DNA of 64,000 bases from Achromobacter dolens (GTDB lineage: Bacteria > Pseudomonadota > Gammaproteobacteria > Burkholderiales > Burkholderiaceae_B): NCBI RefSeq assembly GCF_902859745.1, contig NZ_CADIJW010000025.1, positions 1-64,000 on the forward strand. Direction: 5' to 3'. Both the position numbers and the translations under genes were made by a program. Shown piece after piece: positions 51,873-61,397 of the stretch (position 1 is the stretch's first letter; every line of letters begins with the position of its first letter). The notes beneath the pieces are model-generated. The model had not been told where the DNA came from. It saw only the letters and a list, made by a program, of their open reading frames with translations, and made no database searches.

Positions 51873-51902
51873 ATTACATGGCGCGGGCCGCGGCGGCGTC
51901 AA
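51873..51902 (-). promoter_or_regulatory. Sigma-70 promoter of the CoA-transferase gene
   Basis: On the minus strand TTGACG (51902-51897) and TGTAAT (51878-51873) are separated by 18 bases, each matching consensus at five of six positions. The predicted start is about 16 bases before the ATG, giving a very short leader. Confidence 0.6.
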
Positions 51903-52142
51903 TAAGGCGGCGGCGCCAGCGTGTTTCATGGTTTGACCGCCGGCCGGGCGGCATCGCCCGGGCATCCGCCGTCCCCCCCTGCGCCCGCTGGCGGCGCACG
52001 CGCCGTCACCGCCGTCACATCTACTCGTAGTTTTTACATGGTGTGGGCAGCCGCCCGGCTCGCGGAGGCGCCGCCGGGGCGCGATAGAATGCCTGCCTTT
52101 GCCGCGCCCTTCCCGCCGCCCCTTTCCGGAACGACCGCCCTC

Positions 52143-53561
52143 ATGCATACCCTGATCTGGCTGCGCACCGACCTGCGCCTGCACGATAACCCCGCCCTGG
52201 CAGCCGCGGCGCAGGCGGGCACGGTCACTGCCCTGTTCATTGCCGCGCCGGGCCAATGGCGCCGCCACGGCGAGGCGCCGGCCAAGGTCGACTTCTGGCT
52301 GCGCAACCTGCGCGAGCTGTCGCGGGACCTGGGCCGCCTCGGCATTCCGCTGAAGCTGCTGACGCTGGACACCTGGGACCAGGTGCCCGAAGCGCTGGCC
52401 GGTTTCTGCCGTGAACACGGCATCGCGCAGGTGCACGCCAACACCGAATGGGCCGTCAACGAGCGCCGCCGCGACGACGCCGTGGCGCAGCGGCTGGCCG
52501 AGGCCGACATCGACTGGCACCTGCACCACGGCGCCTCGCTGCTGCGTCCGGGCACCGTGGTGACCGGCAAGGGCGACTGCTACCGTGTCTACACCCCATA
52601 TGCGCGCGCCTGCCGCGAACGCCTGCGCAGCGCCCCGCTGCGCGCGACGCCGGCGCCCAGGCCGCAGGCCGCGCCGGCCTGGCAGGCCGACCCGCTGCCC
52701 GACGCGTTCGACGGCTACCCGCCCGCCAGCGACGCCATCCGCGCGCTGTGGCCGGCCGGCGAGACCGCGGCGGGCGAACGACTGGACGCCTTCGTCGATG
52801 GGGTCATCGACGCCTATCGCGACGAACGCGACTTCCCCAGCCTGCCGGCCACCAGTTGCCTGTCCCCGTACCTGGCCGCCGGCGTGCTGTCGCCGGGCCA
52901 GGCCCTGCGCGCGGCGCAGGCGGCCAACCACGGCGAGCTGGAGAGCGGCAATGCCGGGGCCGCCACCTGGATCAACGAACTGCTGTGGCGCGAGTTCTAC
53001 CAGCATCTGCTGGCGGCCTGCCCCGAATTGTCGATGCACCGGCCGATGAAGCCGGAAACCGCCGCGGTGCCGTGGCGCGACGCGCCCGACGACCTCGCGG
53101 CCTGGCAGCAGGGCCGCACCGGCCTGCCGATCGTCGATGCCGCCATGCGGCAATTGCTGGCGCTGGGCTGGATGCACAACCGGCTGCGCATGGTCACGGC
53201 CATGTTCCTGTCCAAGAACCTGCTGATCGACTGGCGCCTGGGCGAAGCCTGGTTCATGGCGCACCTGGTCGACGGCGACCTGGCGGCCAACAACGGCGGC
53301 TGGCAATGGAGCGCGTCCACCGGCGCGGATTCCGTGCCCTACTTCCGCGTTTTCAATCCGCTGTCGCAATCGCGCAAGTTCGATCCCCGCGGCGTGTTCC
53401 TGCGCGAATGGCTGCCCGAGCTGGCCCACCTGGACGACAGCGCCATCCACGATCCCAGCCCGATGGAACGCGCGGCGGCCGGCTATCCCCTGCCCATCGT
53501 CGACCTGGCGCAGAGCCGCCTGCGCGCGCTGGAGGCCTTCGGCAACCTGCCCAAGGCCTGA
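52143..53561 (+). CDS. phrB: Deoxyribodipyrimidine photolyase
   Basis: A 472-residue light-driven DNA repair enzyme that splits cyclobutane pyrimidine dimers. The N-terminal antenna-binding domain (LIWLRTDLRLHDNPALAAAA) and the FAD-binding helical domain (ELLWREFYQHLLAA, WMHNRLRMVTAMFLSKNLLI, and the signature NGGWQWSASTGADSVPYFRV) are complete. The start at 52143 matches the family N-terminus; the frame is open 74 codons upstream without homology. It is divergent from the CoA-transferase gene. Confidence 0.95.
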   Translation: MHTLIWLRTDLRLHDNPALAAAAQAGTVTALFIAAPGQWRRHGEAPAKVDFWLRNLRELSRDLGRLGIPLKLLTLDTWDQVPEALAGFCREHGIAQVHANTEWAVNERRRDDAVAQRLAEADIDWHLHHGASLLRPGTVVTGKGDCYRVYTPYARACRERLRSAPLRATPAPRPQAAPAWQADPLPDAFDGYPPASDAIRALWPAGETAAGERLDAFVDGVIDAYRDERDFPSLPATSCLSPYLAAGVLSPGQALRAAQAANHGELESGNAGAATWINELLWREFYQHLLAACPELSMHRPMKPETAAVPWRDAPDDLAAWQQGRTGLPIVDAAMRQLLALGWMHNRLRMVTAMFLSKNLLIDWRLGEAWFMAHLVDGDLAANNGGWQWSASTGADSVPYFRVFNPLSQSRKFDPRGVFLREWLPELAHLDDSAIHDPSPMERAAAGYPLPIVDLAQSRLRALEAFGNLPKA

Positions 53562-53632
53562 GCCGGCCGGCCAAAAATCGTCCATCACATCACGGCCCAG
53601 CCCGCTTGCGGCCGTTTACGTTTCGCATCGTT

Positions 53633-53646
53633 TCAAAATATTTTGA
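53633..53646. promoter_or_regulatory. Perfect AT-rich palindrome overlapping the FNR box
   Basis: TCAAAATATTTTGA is perfectly self-complementary and shares its last four bases with the adjacent FNR box. It could be a second half-site array or a separate binding site. Confidence 0.4.
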
Positions 53647-53684
53647 TGTAGATCAACCCGGCGATATCGCCCGTCCCCGATGAT
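53643..53684 (+). promoter_or_regulatory. FNR-dependent class II promoter of aer
   Basis: TTGAT-GTAG-ATCAA (53643-53656) is an exact FNR/Anr consensus. If its centre is at -41.5, the start site is at 53691 and the -10 hexamer should lie at 53679-53684, where GATGAT (four of six matches) is found. This geometry is that of a class II FNR-activated promoter 46 bases before the aer gene. Confidence 0.7.
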
Positions 53685-53729
53685 CCGGCAGCAGCAACAC
53701 GCCCCCGCCCATCAGAGGACGAAAGACGC

Positions 53730-55421
53730 ATGCGCAACAACCAGCCGGTCTACGACAAGGAATACACGCTTCACGACGAGCAGTACCTGATCTCGCGCAC
53801 CGACGCCCGCGGCCGCATCATCTACGCCAATCCCGCGTTCGTGGAGGTCAGCGGCTTCGCCCGCGAGGAACTGGTGGGCGCGGCCCACAACATCGTGCGC
53901 CACCCCGACATGCCGGAAGAGGCGTTCGAGGACCTGTGGCGCACCATCCAGCGCGGCGAATCCTGGACCGGCGTGGTCAAGAATCGCCGCAAGGATGGCG
54001 GCTTCTACTGGGTGCTGGCCAACGTCACCCCCATCATCGAGCGCGGCGAGACGGTCTGTTATGCCTCGGTGCGGGTCAAGCCGACCCGGGCCCAGATCGA
54101 CGCCGCGGACGCGGCCTACCGGCAACTGCGCGCCGGCACCGCGCGCGGCTTCAGGCTCAGCCGCGGCCAGGTCAAGCCGACCGGCCTGCGCGGCGTACTG
54201 GCGCGTCTCAAGATTTGGCGCCTGACCGGCGTGCGCTCGCGCATGCTGGCCTGGGCCATGCTGGCTTCGACGCTGTTCCTGGGCGCGGCCGGCGTGGCGC
54301 TATACGGCATGCTCGACCGCATGAGCACCGAGGAGATCGCGCTGGCGGCGGCCATGCTGGCCGGCGGCGTGATCCTGATCTTCGCCTCGGGCTGGGGCTT
54401 TGCCCGCTCGATCACCGGCCTGCTGGTCACCGCCACCGACTTCACGCGCCAGATCGCCGCTGGCAACCTCAGCACGCCGCTACCCCCCGCCAGCATCCGC
54501 GACGAGATCGGGGCCCTGAAATTCTCGTTGGAAGTGATGCGCAAGAGCCTGGTCAGCATCACCCGCGACGTCCACAGCGGCATCGAAAGCGCGCTGACCT
54601 CGGCCGCCGAAATCGCCGATGGCAATGCCGACCTCTCGGCCCACACGCAGCGCCAGGCAGCCTCGCTGGAGGAAGCCGCGGCCAGCATGGAACAACTGGC
54701 GTCCACGGTGAAACAGACCGCCACCAACGCGCACGGCGCCGACCAGATGGCCAACCAGGCGTCCGACGTGGCCAAGCGCGGCGGCGAGGTTGTGGACGAC
54801 GCGGTGCGGGCGATGCAGGGCATCGTGCAAAGCACCGCGCGCATCCGCGAGATCGTCGGCATCATCGACGGCATCGCCTTCCAGACCAACATCCTGGCGC
54901 TCAATGCCGCAGTGGAAGCGGCCCGCGCCGGCGAGGCCGGCAAGGGTTTCGCGGTGGTGGCCTCCGAAGTGCGCAGCCTGGCGCAGAAAAGCGCCACGGC
55001 AGCGCGCGAGATCAAGGAACTGATCGAGGCGTCGAACCACAAGGTCGAGGACGGCGTGCGCCACGTCGAGCGCGCCGGCGAGGCCATGCTCGACATCGTC
55101 GGCTCGGTGCAGCAGGTGACCCAGATCGTCAACGAGATTGCCGCCACGTCCAACGAGCAGCACACCGGCATCGACAACGTCAGCCGCACCATCTCGGAAA
55201 CCGACAGCGCCGCGCAAAGCAACGCGGCGCGGGTGGAGCAGGCCAGCCTGGCGGTCGACAACCTGCGCACACGCGGGGCCCAACTGCGCCACGCCATCGA
55301 GGTGTTCCGCATCGCCGGCGCCCAGACCGTGTTGCCCAAGCGCGCCGCCGCGCCCGTGACAGCGGCGTTGATCACCGCGCCCCGGCAAGGACAACCATTG
55401 CTGGAACGGCGCCCCTCATAG
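53730..55421 (+). CDS. aer: Aer-like PAS methyl-accepting chemotaxis receptor
   Basis: A 563-residue redox/energy taxis receptor. The N-terminal PAS domain (about 18-115; [38 protein letters not shown]) matches the FAD-binding PAS of Aer. Two close membrane segments lie at about 178-225, with no periplasmic domain, then a HAMP-like stretch and the signalling domain with the highly conserved hairpin tip [20 protein letters not shown] and [21 protein letters not shown] perfect FNR box upstream suggests induction under low oxygen. The C-terminal CheR-binding pentapeptide was not seen. Confidence 0.93.
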   Translation: MRNNQPVYDKEYTLHDEQYLISRTDARGRIIYANPAFVEVSGFAREELVGAAHNIVRHPDMPEEAFEDLWRTIQRGESWTGVVKNRRKDGGFYWVLANVTPIIERGETVCYASVRVKPTRAQIDAADAAYRQLRAGTARGFRLSRGQVKPTGLRGVLARLKIWRLTGVRSRMLAWAMLASTLFLGAAGVALYGMLDRMSTEEIALAAAMLAGGVILIFASGWGFARSITGLLVTATDFTRQIAAGNLSTPLPPASIRDEIGALKFSLEVMRKSLVSITRDVHSGIESALTSAAEIADGNADLSAHTQRQAASLEEAAASMEQLASTVKQTATNAHGADQMANQASDVAKRGGEVVDDAVRAMQGIVQSTARIREIVGIIDGIAFQTNILALNAAVEAARAGEAGKGFAVVASEVRSLAQKSATAAREIKELIEASNHKVEDGVRHVERAGEAMLDIVGSVQQVTQIVNEIAATSNEQHTGIDNVSRTISETDSAAQSNAARVEQASLAVDNLRTRGAQLRHAIEVFRIAGAQTVLPKRAAAPVTAALITAPRQGQPLLERRPS

Positions 55422-55478
55422 CCCCGGCGCCGGCGTGGATTCGGGCGCGGACCCGGCCGGCCAAGCGGCAATAGCGGG

Positions 55479-55814
55479 TCACTCTTGCGGCGCGGCGGCC
55501 TCCTTGTCGAGCCGCTTGATGAATACCAGCAATTCCTTCTCGACCTGCTTGTCGCCGCGCGCCTGCGCGGCCTTCAGGCCCGACTCCCAGGCGGCGCGGG
55601 CGCCAGCCTTGTCGCCGCGGCCGAGGCAGGCCTTGCCCAGCCACTTCCAGGCCACCGAGTAGGCCGGATCGAACACCAGCGAGGCGCGCAGATGCGTCTC
55701 GGCGTCGCCGTAGCATTCCTGCTCGGCGTAGGCCTTGCCCAGCGAGAATCGCAACAACATATTGTCGGTGCCTTTGGCCAACATGGTTTCCAGTCGATCG
55801 ATCATTTCCCGCAT
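55479..55814 (-). CDS. Small TPR-repeat protein
   Basis: A 111-residue soluble helical protein with about three tetratricopeptide repeats (MLLRFSLGKAYAEQECYGDA, SVAWKWLGKACLGRGDKAGA). Such repeats mediate protein-protein contacts. AAGGAGG right before MREMIDR fixes the start at 55814. It is convergent with aer and divergent from the DUF1800 gene. No partner is evident. Confidence 0.82.
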   Translation of the reverse strand: MREMIDRLETMLAKGTDNMLLRFSLGKAYAEQECYGDAETHLRASLVFDPAYSVAWKWLGKACLGRGDKAGARAAWESGLKAAQARGDKQVEKELLVFIKRLDKEAAAPQE

Positions 55815-56082
55815 GCCCGGCCTCCTTTGCGCCGCTTGCGCTGACTGCGATGGCACATGATAGGCCGCGGACCGCCCATCGGCGGCAATGGCCCCGCGCC
55901 GCGCAGGGAAAGCGGCGGCGCATTGCACAAGCATCGGTTTCCTTGCGTTTCAAGCAGCGCCGCGACGGGAATGGCGGTGCGACTATCCTGTCACATGCTC
56001 AGACTCGGCCGCAACGCGCGCGGCCGACCCTGACCGCCTGCTGAAGGCAGGCCGCAACCGTCAACCCGCAAGGTGCCGCTTC

Positions 56083-57765
56083 ATGCCGAACATGCGCCTT
56101 TTCCCGCGTCTCTTTTTCCCGCGCCGCCTTTTCCTGCGCCGCTTCTTCCTGCGTCGCTTCTTCCTGCGTCGCTTCTTCCTGCGTCGCCTCGCGGCCCGGC
56201 GGCCGCCATTGGCGGCCCTGGCGCTCGCCGCGCCCCTGCTCGCCGCCCCCCTGCTGGCCGCGGCCCCTGCGACGGCCGCGCCGCCCACCGCATCCAGACC
56301 CGCCACCGGCTCCGAGGCCCAGGCGCTCGAGGCCGCGCTGGTCAACCGCATCACCTGGGGCGCCACCCCCGCCGAGCTGGCGCGCATGCACCAACTCGGC
56401 CCGCAGCGGTACCTGCAGGCGCAGTTGCATCCCGACCCGAAGGCGCGCCTGCCCGCCGCCGTGCAGCAGCGCATCGACGCGCTGTCGATCTCGCGCCAAA
56501 GCGCCGAGGACGCGCACGCCGAACAGCGCAGCCTGCGCCAGGGCGCCAAGAACGCCGCCCCCGACGCCAGCCAGCAGGCCCAGCGCGACGCCCGCGCCAT
56601 CTCGCGCCAGCGCGCCGACGACACCTCCAGCCGCGCGTTCTACCGCGCGCTGTACTCGCCCAACCAGTTGCAGGAACAGATGACCTGGTTCTGGATGAAC
56701 CACTTCAACGTCTACGCGGCCAAGAACGACATCGGCACCTACATCGACCAGTACGAGGAACGCGCCATCCGCCCGCACGCGCTTGGCAAGTTCCGCGACC
56801 TGCTGGCGGCCACGCTGCGATCGCCGGCGATGCTGGCGTACCTGGACAACACCCAGAACGCCGCCGGGCACATCAATGAAAACTACGCGCGCGAACTGAT
56901 GGAGCTGCACACGCTGGGCGTCAAGGGCGGCTACACGCAGGCCGACGTGCAGGAACTGGCGCGCATCCTCACCGGCCTGGGCATCCACAACCAGGACGGG
57001 CCGCCCAAGGTCCGGCCGGCGCTGCGCAATCAGGTGGTGCTGGACGGCCTGTTCCTGTTCAACCCGGCGCGCCACGATTACGGCGACAAGCGCTTCCTGG
57101 GGCACACCATCCGCGGCGCCGGCCTGGCCGAGGTCGACGAGGCCGTGGACCTGCTGGCGCGCCATCCCGCCACCGCGCGCTTCATCAGCGCCAAGCTGGC
57201 CGCCTACTTCATGGGCGACGCGCCGCCGGCCTCCGTGATCGACAAGATGGCCAAGACCTTCCAGGCCAGCGACGGCGACATCGCCGCCACCTTGCAGACG
57301 CTGTATGGCTCGCCGGAATTCACGCAGTCGCTCAAGACGGGCGTGTTCAAGGACCCGGTGCATTACGTTTACTCGGCACTGCGCCTGACCTATGCCGACC
57401 TGCCGCCCATCGTCACCCCGCGGCCGGGCCTGGCCATGCTGCGGCAACTGGGTCAGCCGTTGAACCAGCGCCTGACGCCCGACGGCTACCCGCAGGCGCA
57501 GTCGGACTGGGCCGGCTCGGGCCAGATGACCGCGCGCTTCGAAGTGGCGCGCGCCATCGCCGCCGCGCCGCAGGCCTTCTATCGCGAAGGCGACGACAAG
57601 GGGCCGGTGGAACTGCCGCGCCTGCCCGAGCTGTTGCGCGAGAACGCCGGCGACGGCCTGTTCGCGCGCCTGTCGCCCGCCACCCGCGACGCCATCGCCC
57701 AGGCGCAGAACCCCAGGGACGCCAACACCTATCTGCTGGCCTCGCCCGAATTCATGCGGCGCTGA
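56083..57765 (+). CDS. DUF1800-family exported protein
   Basis: A 560-residue protein of the DUF1800 family. The core runs from RITWGATPAELARMHQLG through MTWFWMNHFNVYAAKNDI, HINENYARELMELHTLGVKG and ADVQELARILTGLGI. The N-terminus is odd: about 35 residues of repeating RRFFL units (see the repeat at 56107-56181) followed by an Ala/Leu hydrophobic segment ending ATAAPP. It acts as an unusually long, basic signal sequence with several RR pairs, compatible with Tat or Sec export. It precedes a DUF1501 gene by 22 bases; the pair is widely conserved. The biochemical function is unknown. Confidence 0.85.
   Translation: MPNMRLFPRLFFPRRLFLRRFFLRRFFLRRFFLRRLAARRPPLAALALAAPLLAAPLLAAAPATAAPPTASRPATGSEAQALEAALVNRITWGATPAELARMHQLGPQRYLQAQLHPDPKARLPAAVQQRIDALSISRQSAEDAHAEQRSLRQGAKNAAPDASQQAQRDARAISRQRADDTSSRAFYRALYSPNQLQEQMTWFWMNHFNVYAAKNDIGTYIDQYEERAIRPHALGKFRDLLAATLRSPAMLAYLDNTQNAAGHINENYARELMELHTLGVKGGYTQADVQELARILTGLGIHNQDGPPKVRPALRNQVVLDGLFLFNPARHDYGDKRFLGHTIRGAGLAEVDEAVDLLARHPATARFISAKLAAYFMGDAPPASVIDKMAKTFQASDGDIAATLQTLYGSPEFTQSLKTGVFKDPVHYVYSALRLTYADLPPIVTPRPGLAMLRQLGQPLNQRLTPDGYPQAQSDWAGSGQMTARFEVARAIAAAPQAFYREGDDKGPVELPRLPELLRENAGDGLFARLSPATRDAIAQAQNPRDANTYLLASPEFMRR
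56107..56181 (+). repeat. 15-bp in-frame tandem repeats coding RRFFL
   Basis: Four 15-base units CGYCGCYTYTTCCTG (56122-56136, 56137-56151, 56152-56166, 56167-56181) follow a degenerate unit (56107-56121); the last two full units are identical. Each codes RRFFL or RRLFL. The unit length keeps the frame, so slippage would lengthen or shorten the signal-peptide n-region without breaking the gene. Confidence 0.88.
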
Positions 57766-57787
57766 GGCGCCGCGGGAGAAACCCATC

Positions 57788-58990
57788 ATGGACCGCCGCC
57801 GCATCCTGCAACTCCTGGCCTCGGCGCCGCTCGTCTTCGGCGCCAACCGCCTGTACGCCGCGCCGGCCGCCGCCGGCAACAAGCTGCTGGTCGTCTTCAT
57901 GCGCGGCGCGTACGACGCCGCCAGCCTGCTGGTGCCGGCCGGCAGCGACTTCTACTACGAGTCGCGCCCGAGCATCGCCATCGCCAGGCCCGGCAGCGGC
58001 GCCGGCGCCGCGCTGCCCCTGGCCGACGGCTGGGCCCTGCACCCGGCGCTGGCCGACAGCCTGATGCCCTTCTACCAGAAGCGCCAGTTGGCCTTCGTGC
58101 CGTTCGCCGGCACCGACGACACCAGCCGCAGCCACTTCGAGACCCAGAACCGCATCGAACTCGGCCAGGGCGCGGCCCGGGACAGGAACGGCGACTTCCG
58201 CTCGGGCTTCCTGAACCGCCTGGCCGCGACGCTTGGCGGCAAGGACGAACAGGCGGCGGCCTTCACCTCCGAGGTGCCGCAGATCTTCCGCGGCGCCGAA
58301 CGCGTGCCCAACATCGACCTGGGCGGCGCGGCCCGCAAGTCGCGCCTGTCCGAGGCCGACAACCGCGCCATCGCCGCCATGTACCAGCACACCGACCTGG
58401 GCGCCTCGGTCGCCGAGGGCCAGCGCATCATGGGCGCCACGCGCGCCGAACTCGACGCCGAGATGGAGGCCGCCAGCGGCAACGCCGTATCGGCCGACAG
58501 GCTGGAACAGGAAGCGCGCCGTATCGGCCGCTTCATGCGCGACCGCTACAACCTCGGCTTCGTCGACGTCGGCGGCTGGGATACGCACGTCGGCCAGGGC
58601 GGCGCCAGCGGCATGCTGGCCAACCGGCTCGGCCAGTTGGGGCGGGCGCTGGCCGGCTACGCCGATGCGATGGGTCCGGCCTGGAAGCAGGCCACGGTGG
58701 TGGTCATCAGCGAATTCGGCCGCACCTTCCGCGAGAACGGCAACAAGGGCACCGACCACGGCCACGGCACGGTCTACTGGGTGATGGGCGGCAACGTGCG
58801 GGGCGGGCGCATTGCCGGCCGCCAGGTCGCGGTCAGGCGCGACACCCTGTTCCAGGACCGCGACTATCCGGTGCTCAACGAATACCGCGCGCTATTCGCC
58901 GGCCTGTTCTCGCGCCTGTACGGCCTGAGTCCGGCGCGGCTGGCGCAGGTGTTCCCGGGCATCACGCCGCTGGACCTGAAACTGGCCTGA
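57788..58990 (+). CDS. DUF1501-family exported protein
   Basis: A 400-residue protein of the DUF1501 family, related to the alkaline phosphatase/sulfatase fold. MDRRRILQLLASAPLVFGAN is a compact Tat-like signal (RRR followed by a short hydrophobic segment). Typical segments are KLLVVFMRGAYDAASLLVPA, SHFETQNRIELGQ, VGGWDTHVGQGG, VVVISEFGRTFRENG and GTDHGHGTVYWVMGG. It lies 22 bases after the DUF1800 gene, and the two products very likely work together in the periplasm or at the surface. No reaction is established. Confidence 0.88.
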   Translation: MDRRRILQLLASAPLVFGANRLYAAPAAAGNKLLVVFMRGAYDAASLLVPAGSDFYYESRPSIAIARPGSGAGAALPLADGWALHPALADSLMPFYQKRQLAFVPFAGTDDTSRSHFETQNRIELGQGAARDRNGDFRSGFLNRLAATLGGKDEQAAAFTSEVPQIFRGAERVPNIDLGGAARKSRLSEADNRAIAAMYQHTDLGASVAEGQRIMGATRAELDAEMEAASGNAVSADRLEQEARRIGRFMRDRYNLGFVDVGGWDTHVGQGGASGMLANRLGQLGRALAGYADAMGPAWKQATVVVISEFGRTFRENGNKGTDHGHGTVYWVMGGNVRGGRIAGRQVAVRRDTLFQDRDYPVLNEYRALFAGLFSRLYGLSPARLAQVFPGITPLDLKLA

Positions 58991-59116
58991 ACCAAGGGTA
59001 TACCCGTATCGGCAACAGGGATTTGCGCCGGCGCGCGCGGGCCGCTGCTCTAAAATCCACGCTCCCTTCCCTGCCGCCGCGGCCCCGTGCGTCTCCGGCC
59101 CTCTCCCCGCTTTTAC

Positions 59117-60319
59117 ATGCCCCTGCATCTCATCGCGCTCGCCGCCGCCGCCTTCGGCATCGGCACCAGCGAATTCGTCATCATGGGCCTGCTGCCCAAC
59201 GTGGCCGCCGACCTCGACGTCAGCATCGACATCGCCGGCCTGCTGATCACGGGCTACGCCATGGGCGTGGTGATCGGCGCGCCCATCATGGCCATCATCA
59301 CCGCGCGGCTACCGCGCAAGGCCACGCTGATCGGCCTGGCCAGCACCTTCGTGCTGGGCAACCTGCTCTGTGCGCTGGCGCCCGGCTACGGCACGCTGAT
59401 GGCCGCGCGCGTCTTCACCGCCTTCTGCCATGGCGCCTTTTTCGGCATCGGCGCGGTGGTGGCGGCCGACCTGGTGCCGCGCCACCAGCGCTCCAGCGCC
59501 ATCGCGCTGATGTTCACCGGCCTGACGCTGGCCAACGTGCTGGGCGTGCCGCTGGGCACCGCGCTGGGCCAGGTGGCGGGCTGGCGCTCGACCTTCTGGG
59601 TGGTCAGCGGCATCGGGCTGGTCGCGGTGGCGGCGCTGGCGGCGTGGCTGCCGGGCCGCATCCCGATGCAGCCCGGCAACATCCTGCGCGAATTCCGCGT
59701 GCTGCGCGACGTGCGCGTGCTGTGGCCGCTGGTCGCCAGCGTGCTGGCCTCGGCCGCGCTGTTCTGCGTGCTGACCTACATCGCGCCGATCCTGCGCGAC
59801 ATCACCGGCGTGTCAGAACGCGGCGTGACCGGCGTGCTGCTGCTATTCGGCGTGGCGCTCACGGTGGGCAGCACGCTCGGCGGCAAGCTGGGCGACCGCA
59901 ATCTGGAAGTGTCGCTGCGCCGCATCTTCCTGGGCCTGCTGCTGGTGTTCCTGGCGCTCAGCCAGGCCATCCACGCGCTGGCGCCAATGCTGGTGATGAC
60001 CTTCATCTGGGGCACCCTCGGCTTTGCCGTGGTGCCGCTGCTGCAGACGTTGATCGTGGACCAGGCGGCCGAGGCCCCCAACCTGGCCTCGACGCTGAAC
60101 CAGGGCGCCTTCAACCTGGGCAACGCCGGCGGCGCCTGGCTCGGCAGCCTGGCGCTGGGCCACGGGCTGCCGCTGACCGACCTGCCGTGGATGTCGGCGG
60201 CCATCACCGCGGCGGTGTTGCTGCTGACCCTGTGGGGCACGCGCTACTATGGGCGCCACGCCGGGATGGCGCAGCCGCCGCAAACCGGCGCGCTGGCCTC
60301 GTCCCGTTCCGACGCCTGA
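59117..60319 (+). CDS. MFS efflux transporter (AraJ/YdhP-like)
   Basis: A 400-residue permease with 12 hydrophobic segments. The opening AAAAFGIGTSEFVIMGLLPN and the segment MAARVFTAFCHGAFFGIGAV are typical of the DHA1-like AraJ/YdhP/NepI branch of efflux carriers. The start at 59117 is chosen because the homologous helix begins at once. Glutathione peroxidase follows after 15 bases, so the two share a transcript. The substrate is unknown. Confidence 0.85.
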   Translation: MPLHLIALAAAAFGIGTSEFVIMGLLPNVAADLDVSIDIAGLLITGYAMGVVIGAPIMAIITARLPRKATLIGLASTFVLGNLLCALAPGYGTLMAARVFTAFCHGAFFGIGAVVAADLVPRHQRSSAIALMFTGLTLANVLGVPLGTALGQVAGWRSTFWVVSGIGLVAVAALAAWLPGRIPMQPGNILREFRVLRDVRVLWPLVASVLASAALFCVLTYIAPILRDITGVSERGVTGVLLLFGVALTVGSTLGGKLGDRNLEVSLRRIFLGLLLVFLALSQAIHALAPMLVMTFIWGTLGFAVVPLLQTLIVDQAAEAPNLASTLNQGAFNLGNAGGAWLGSLALGHGLPLTDLPWMSAAITAAVLLLTLWGTRYYGRHAGMAQPPQTGALASSRSDA

Positions 60320-60334
60320 CCCCAAGGAGCCCGC

Positions 60335-60829
60335 ATGAGCACGATCTACGATTTCTCGGCCCGCGACATCCACGGCGCCGACCAGCCGCTGGCCGCCTAC
60401 CGCGGCCGGGTGCTGCTGGTGGTGAACGTGGCCTCGAAATGCGGCTTTACGCCGCAGTATTCGGGCCTGGAAGAGCTGTACCGCGCCCTGCGCGACGACG
60501 GCCTGACGGTGCTGGGCTTCCCGTGCGACCAGTTCGGCCGCCAGGAGCCGGGCAACGAGGCCGAGATCCTCGACTTCTGCACCACGCAGTACGACATCAC
60601 CTTCCCGCTGTTCGCCAAGATCGACGTCAACGGCGCCAACGCCGACCCGCTGTACCGCTGGCTCAAGGGCGAGAAGCCCGGCGTCTTCGGCACCGAGGGC
60701 ATCAAGTGGAACTTCACCAAGTTCCTGGTGGGCCGCGACGGCCAGGTGATCAAGCGCTACGCCCCCACCGACACGCCGGCCGGGCTGAAGGACGACATCG
60801 TCCGCGCGTTAGCCGCGCCGGCCGCCTGA
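60335..60829 (+). CDS. Glutathione peroxidase family (Cys type)
   Basis: A 164-residue thiol peroxidase of the glutathione peroxidase/BtuE family. The catalytic segment NVASKCGFTPQYSGLEELYR has cysteine where animal enzymes have selenocysteine; the glutamine and tryptophan of the active site lie in GFPCDQFGRQEPG and KWNFTKFLVG. CAAGGAG precedes the ATG. It is probably co-transcribed with the MFS transporter and converges with lrp. The reductant may be thioredoxin rather than glutathione. Confidence 0.93.
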   Translation: MSTIYDFSARDIHGADQPLAAYRGRVLLVVNVASKCGFTPQYSGLEELYRALRDDGLTVLGFPCDQFGRQEPGNEAEILDFCTTQYDITFPLFAKIDVNGANADPLYRWLKGEKPGVFGTEGIKWNFTKFLVGRDGQVIKRYAPTDTPAGLKDDIVRALAAPAA

Positions 60830-60850
60830 CGGCTGCCAAGCCGGCAGCCG
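60830..60850. terminator. Hairpin between convergent gpx and lrp genes
   Basis: CGGCTGCC (60830-60837) pairs with GGCAGCCG (60843-60850) around a 5-base loop, starting right after the gpx stop. There is no T run; it may act as a bidirectional stop or mRNA 3' protector. Confidence 0.45.
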
Positions 60851-60929
60851 CGCCCGGATCCTGGCGCCGCCACAGGACGTGCCGCGCTGGCCTTCGCGCC
60901 GGCGACGCGCCCGATTCCGCCGTGCCCGT

Positions 60930-61397
60930 TCAACGCAACGGCGGCAGCCGGCGGCGCACGGTGTGCGCCTTGACGATGGCGGTGTTGGTCTCGGCGAACT
61001 CGGTCACGCGTTCCAGGATGCCGTCCAGATGCGTGATCGAACGCAGCACCACCCGCGCGATGAAGCAGTCATCGCCGGTGACCTTGTCGCATTCGACGAA
61101 TTCCGGAATTTCCTGGATCAGGCCCTCGACCCGCCGCAACTGCCCGGGCAGCGGCCGGATGCGCACGATGGCCTCCAGCGTGTAGCCCAGCGCCACCGGA
61201 TCGACGTCCAGCGTGTAGGCGCGGATCACCCCTGATTCCTCCAGCCGCCGCAGGCGGTCGGCCACGCTCGGCGCGGACATCCCGACCTGGCGCGCCAGGT
61301 CGGCGGTGGTGGTGCGCGCATTGGCCGTCAGCATCTCCACCAGGCGGCGGTCGATGCCGTCCAGGACCGGACTTTCATTCTTTAGGTCATTCTGCAT
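60930..61397 (-). CDS. Lrp/AsnC-family regulator
   Basis: A 155-residue regulator: N-terminal helix-turn-helix (IDRRLVEMLTANARTTTADL, MSAPSVADRLRRLEESGVI) and C-terminal RAM ligand-binding domain (YTLEAIVRIRPLPGQL, VTGDDCFIARVVLRSITHLD). I chose the ATG at 61397 with GGTGGA five bases before it; a GTG three codons upstream is possible. It is divergent from a DMT exporter across 121 bases, a frequent arrangement in which an amino acid induces its own export. Confidence 0.92.
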   Translation of the reverse strand: MQNDLKNESPVLDGIDRRLVEMLTANARTTTADLARQVGMSAPSVADRLRRLEESGVIRAYTLDVDPVALGYTLEAIVRIRPLPGQLRRVEGLIQEIPEFVECDKVTGDDCFIARVVLRSITHLDGILERVTEFAETNTAIVKAHTVRRRLPPLR

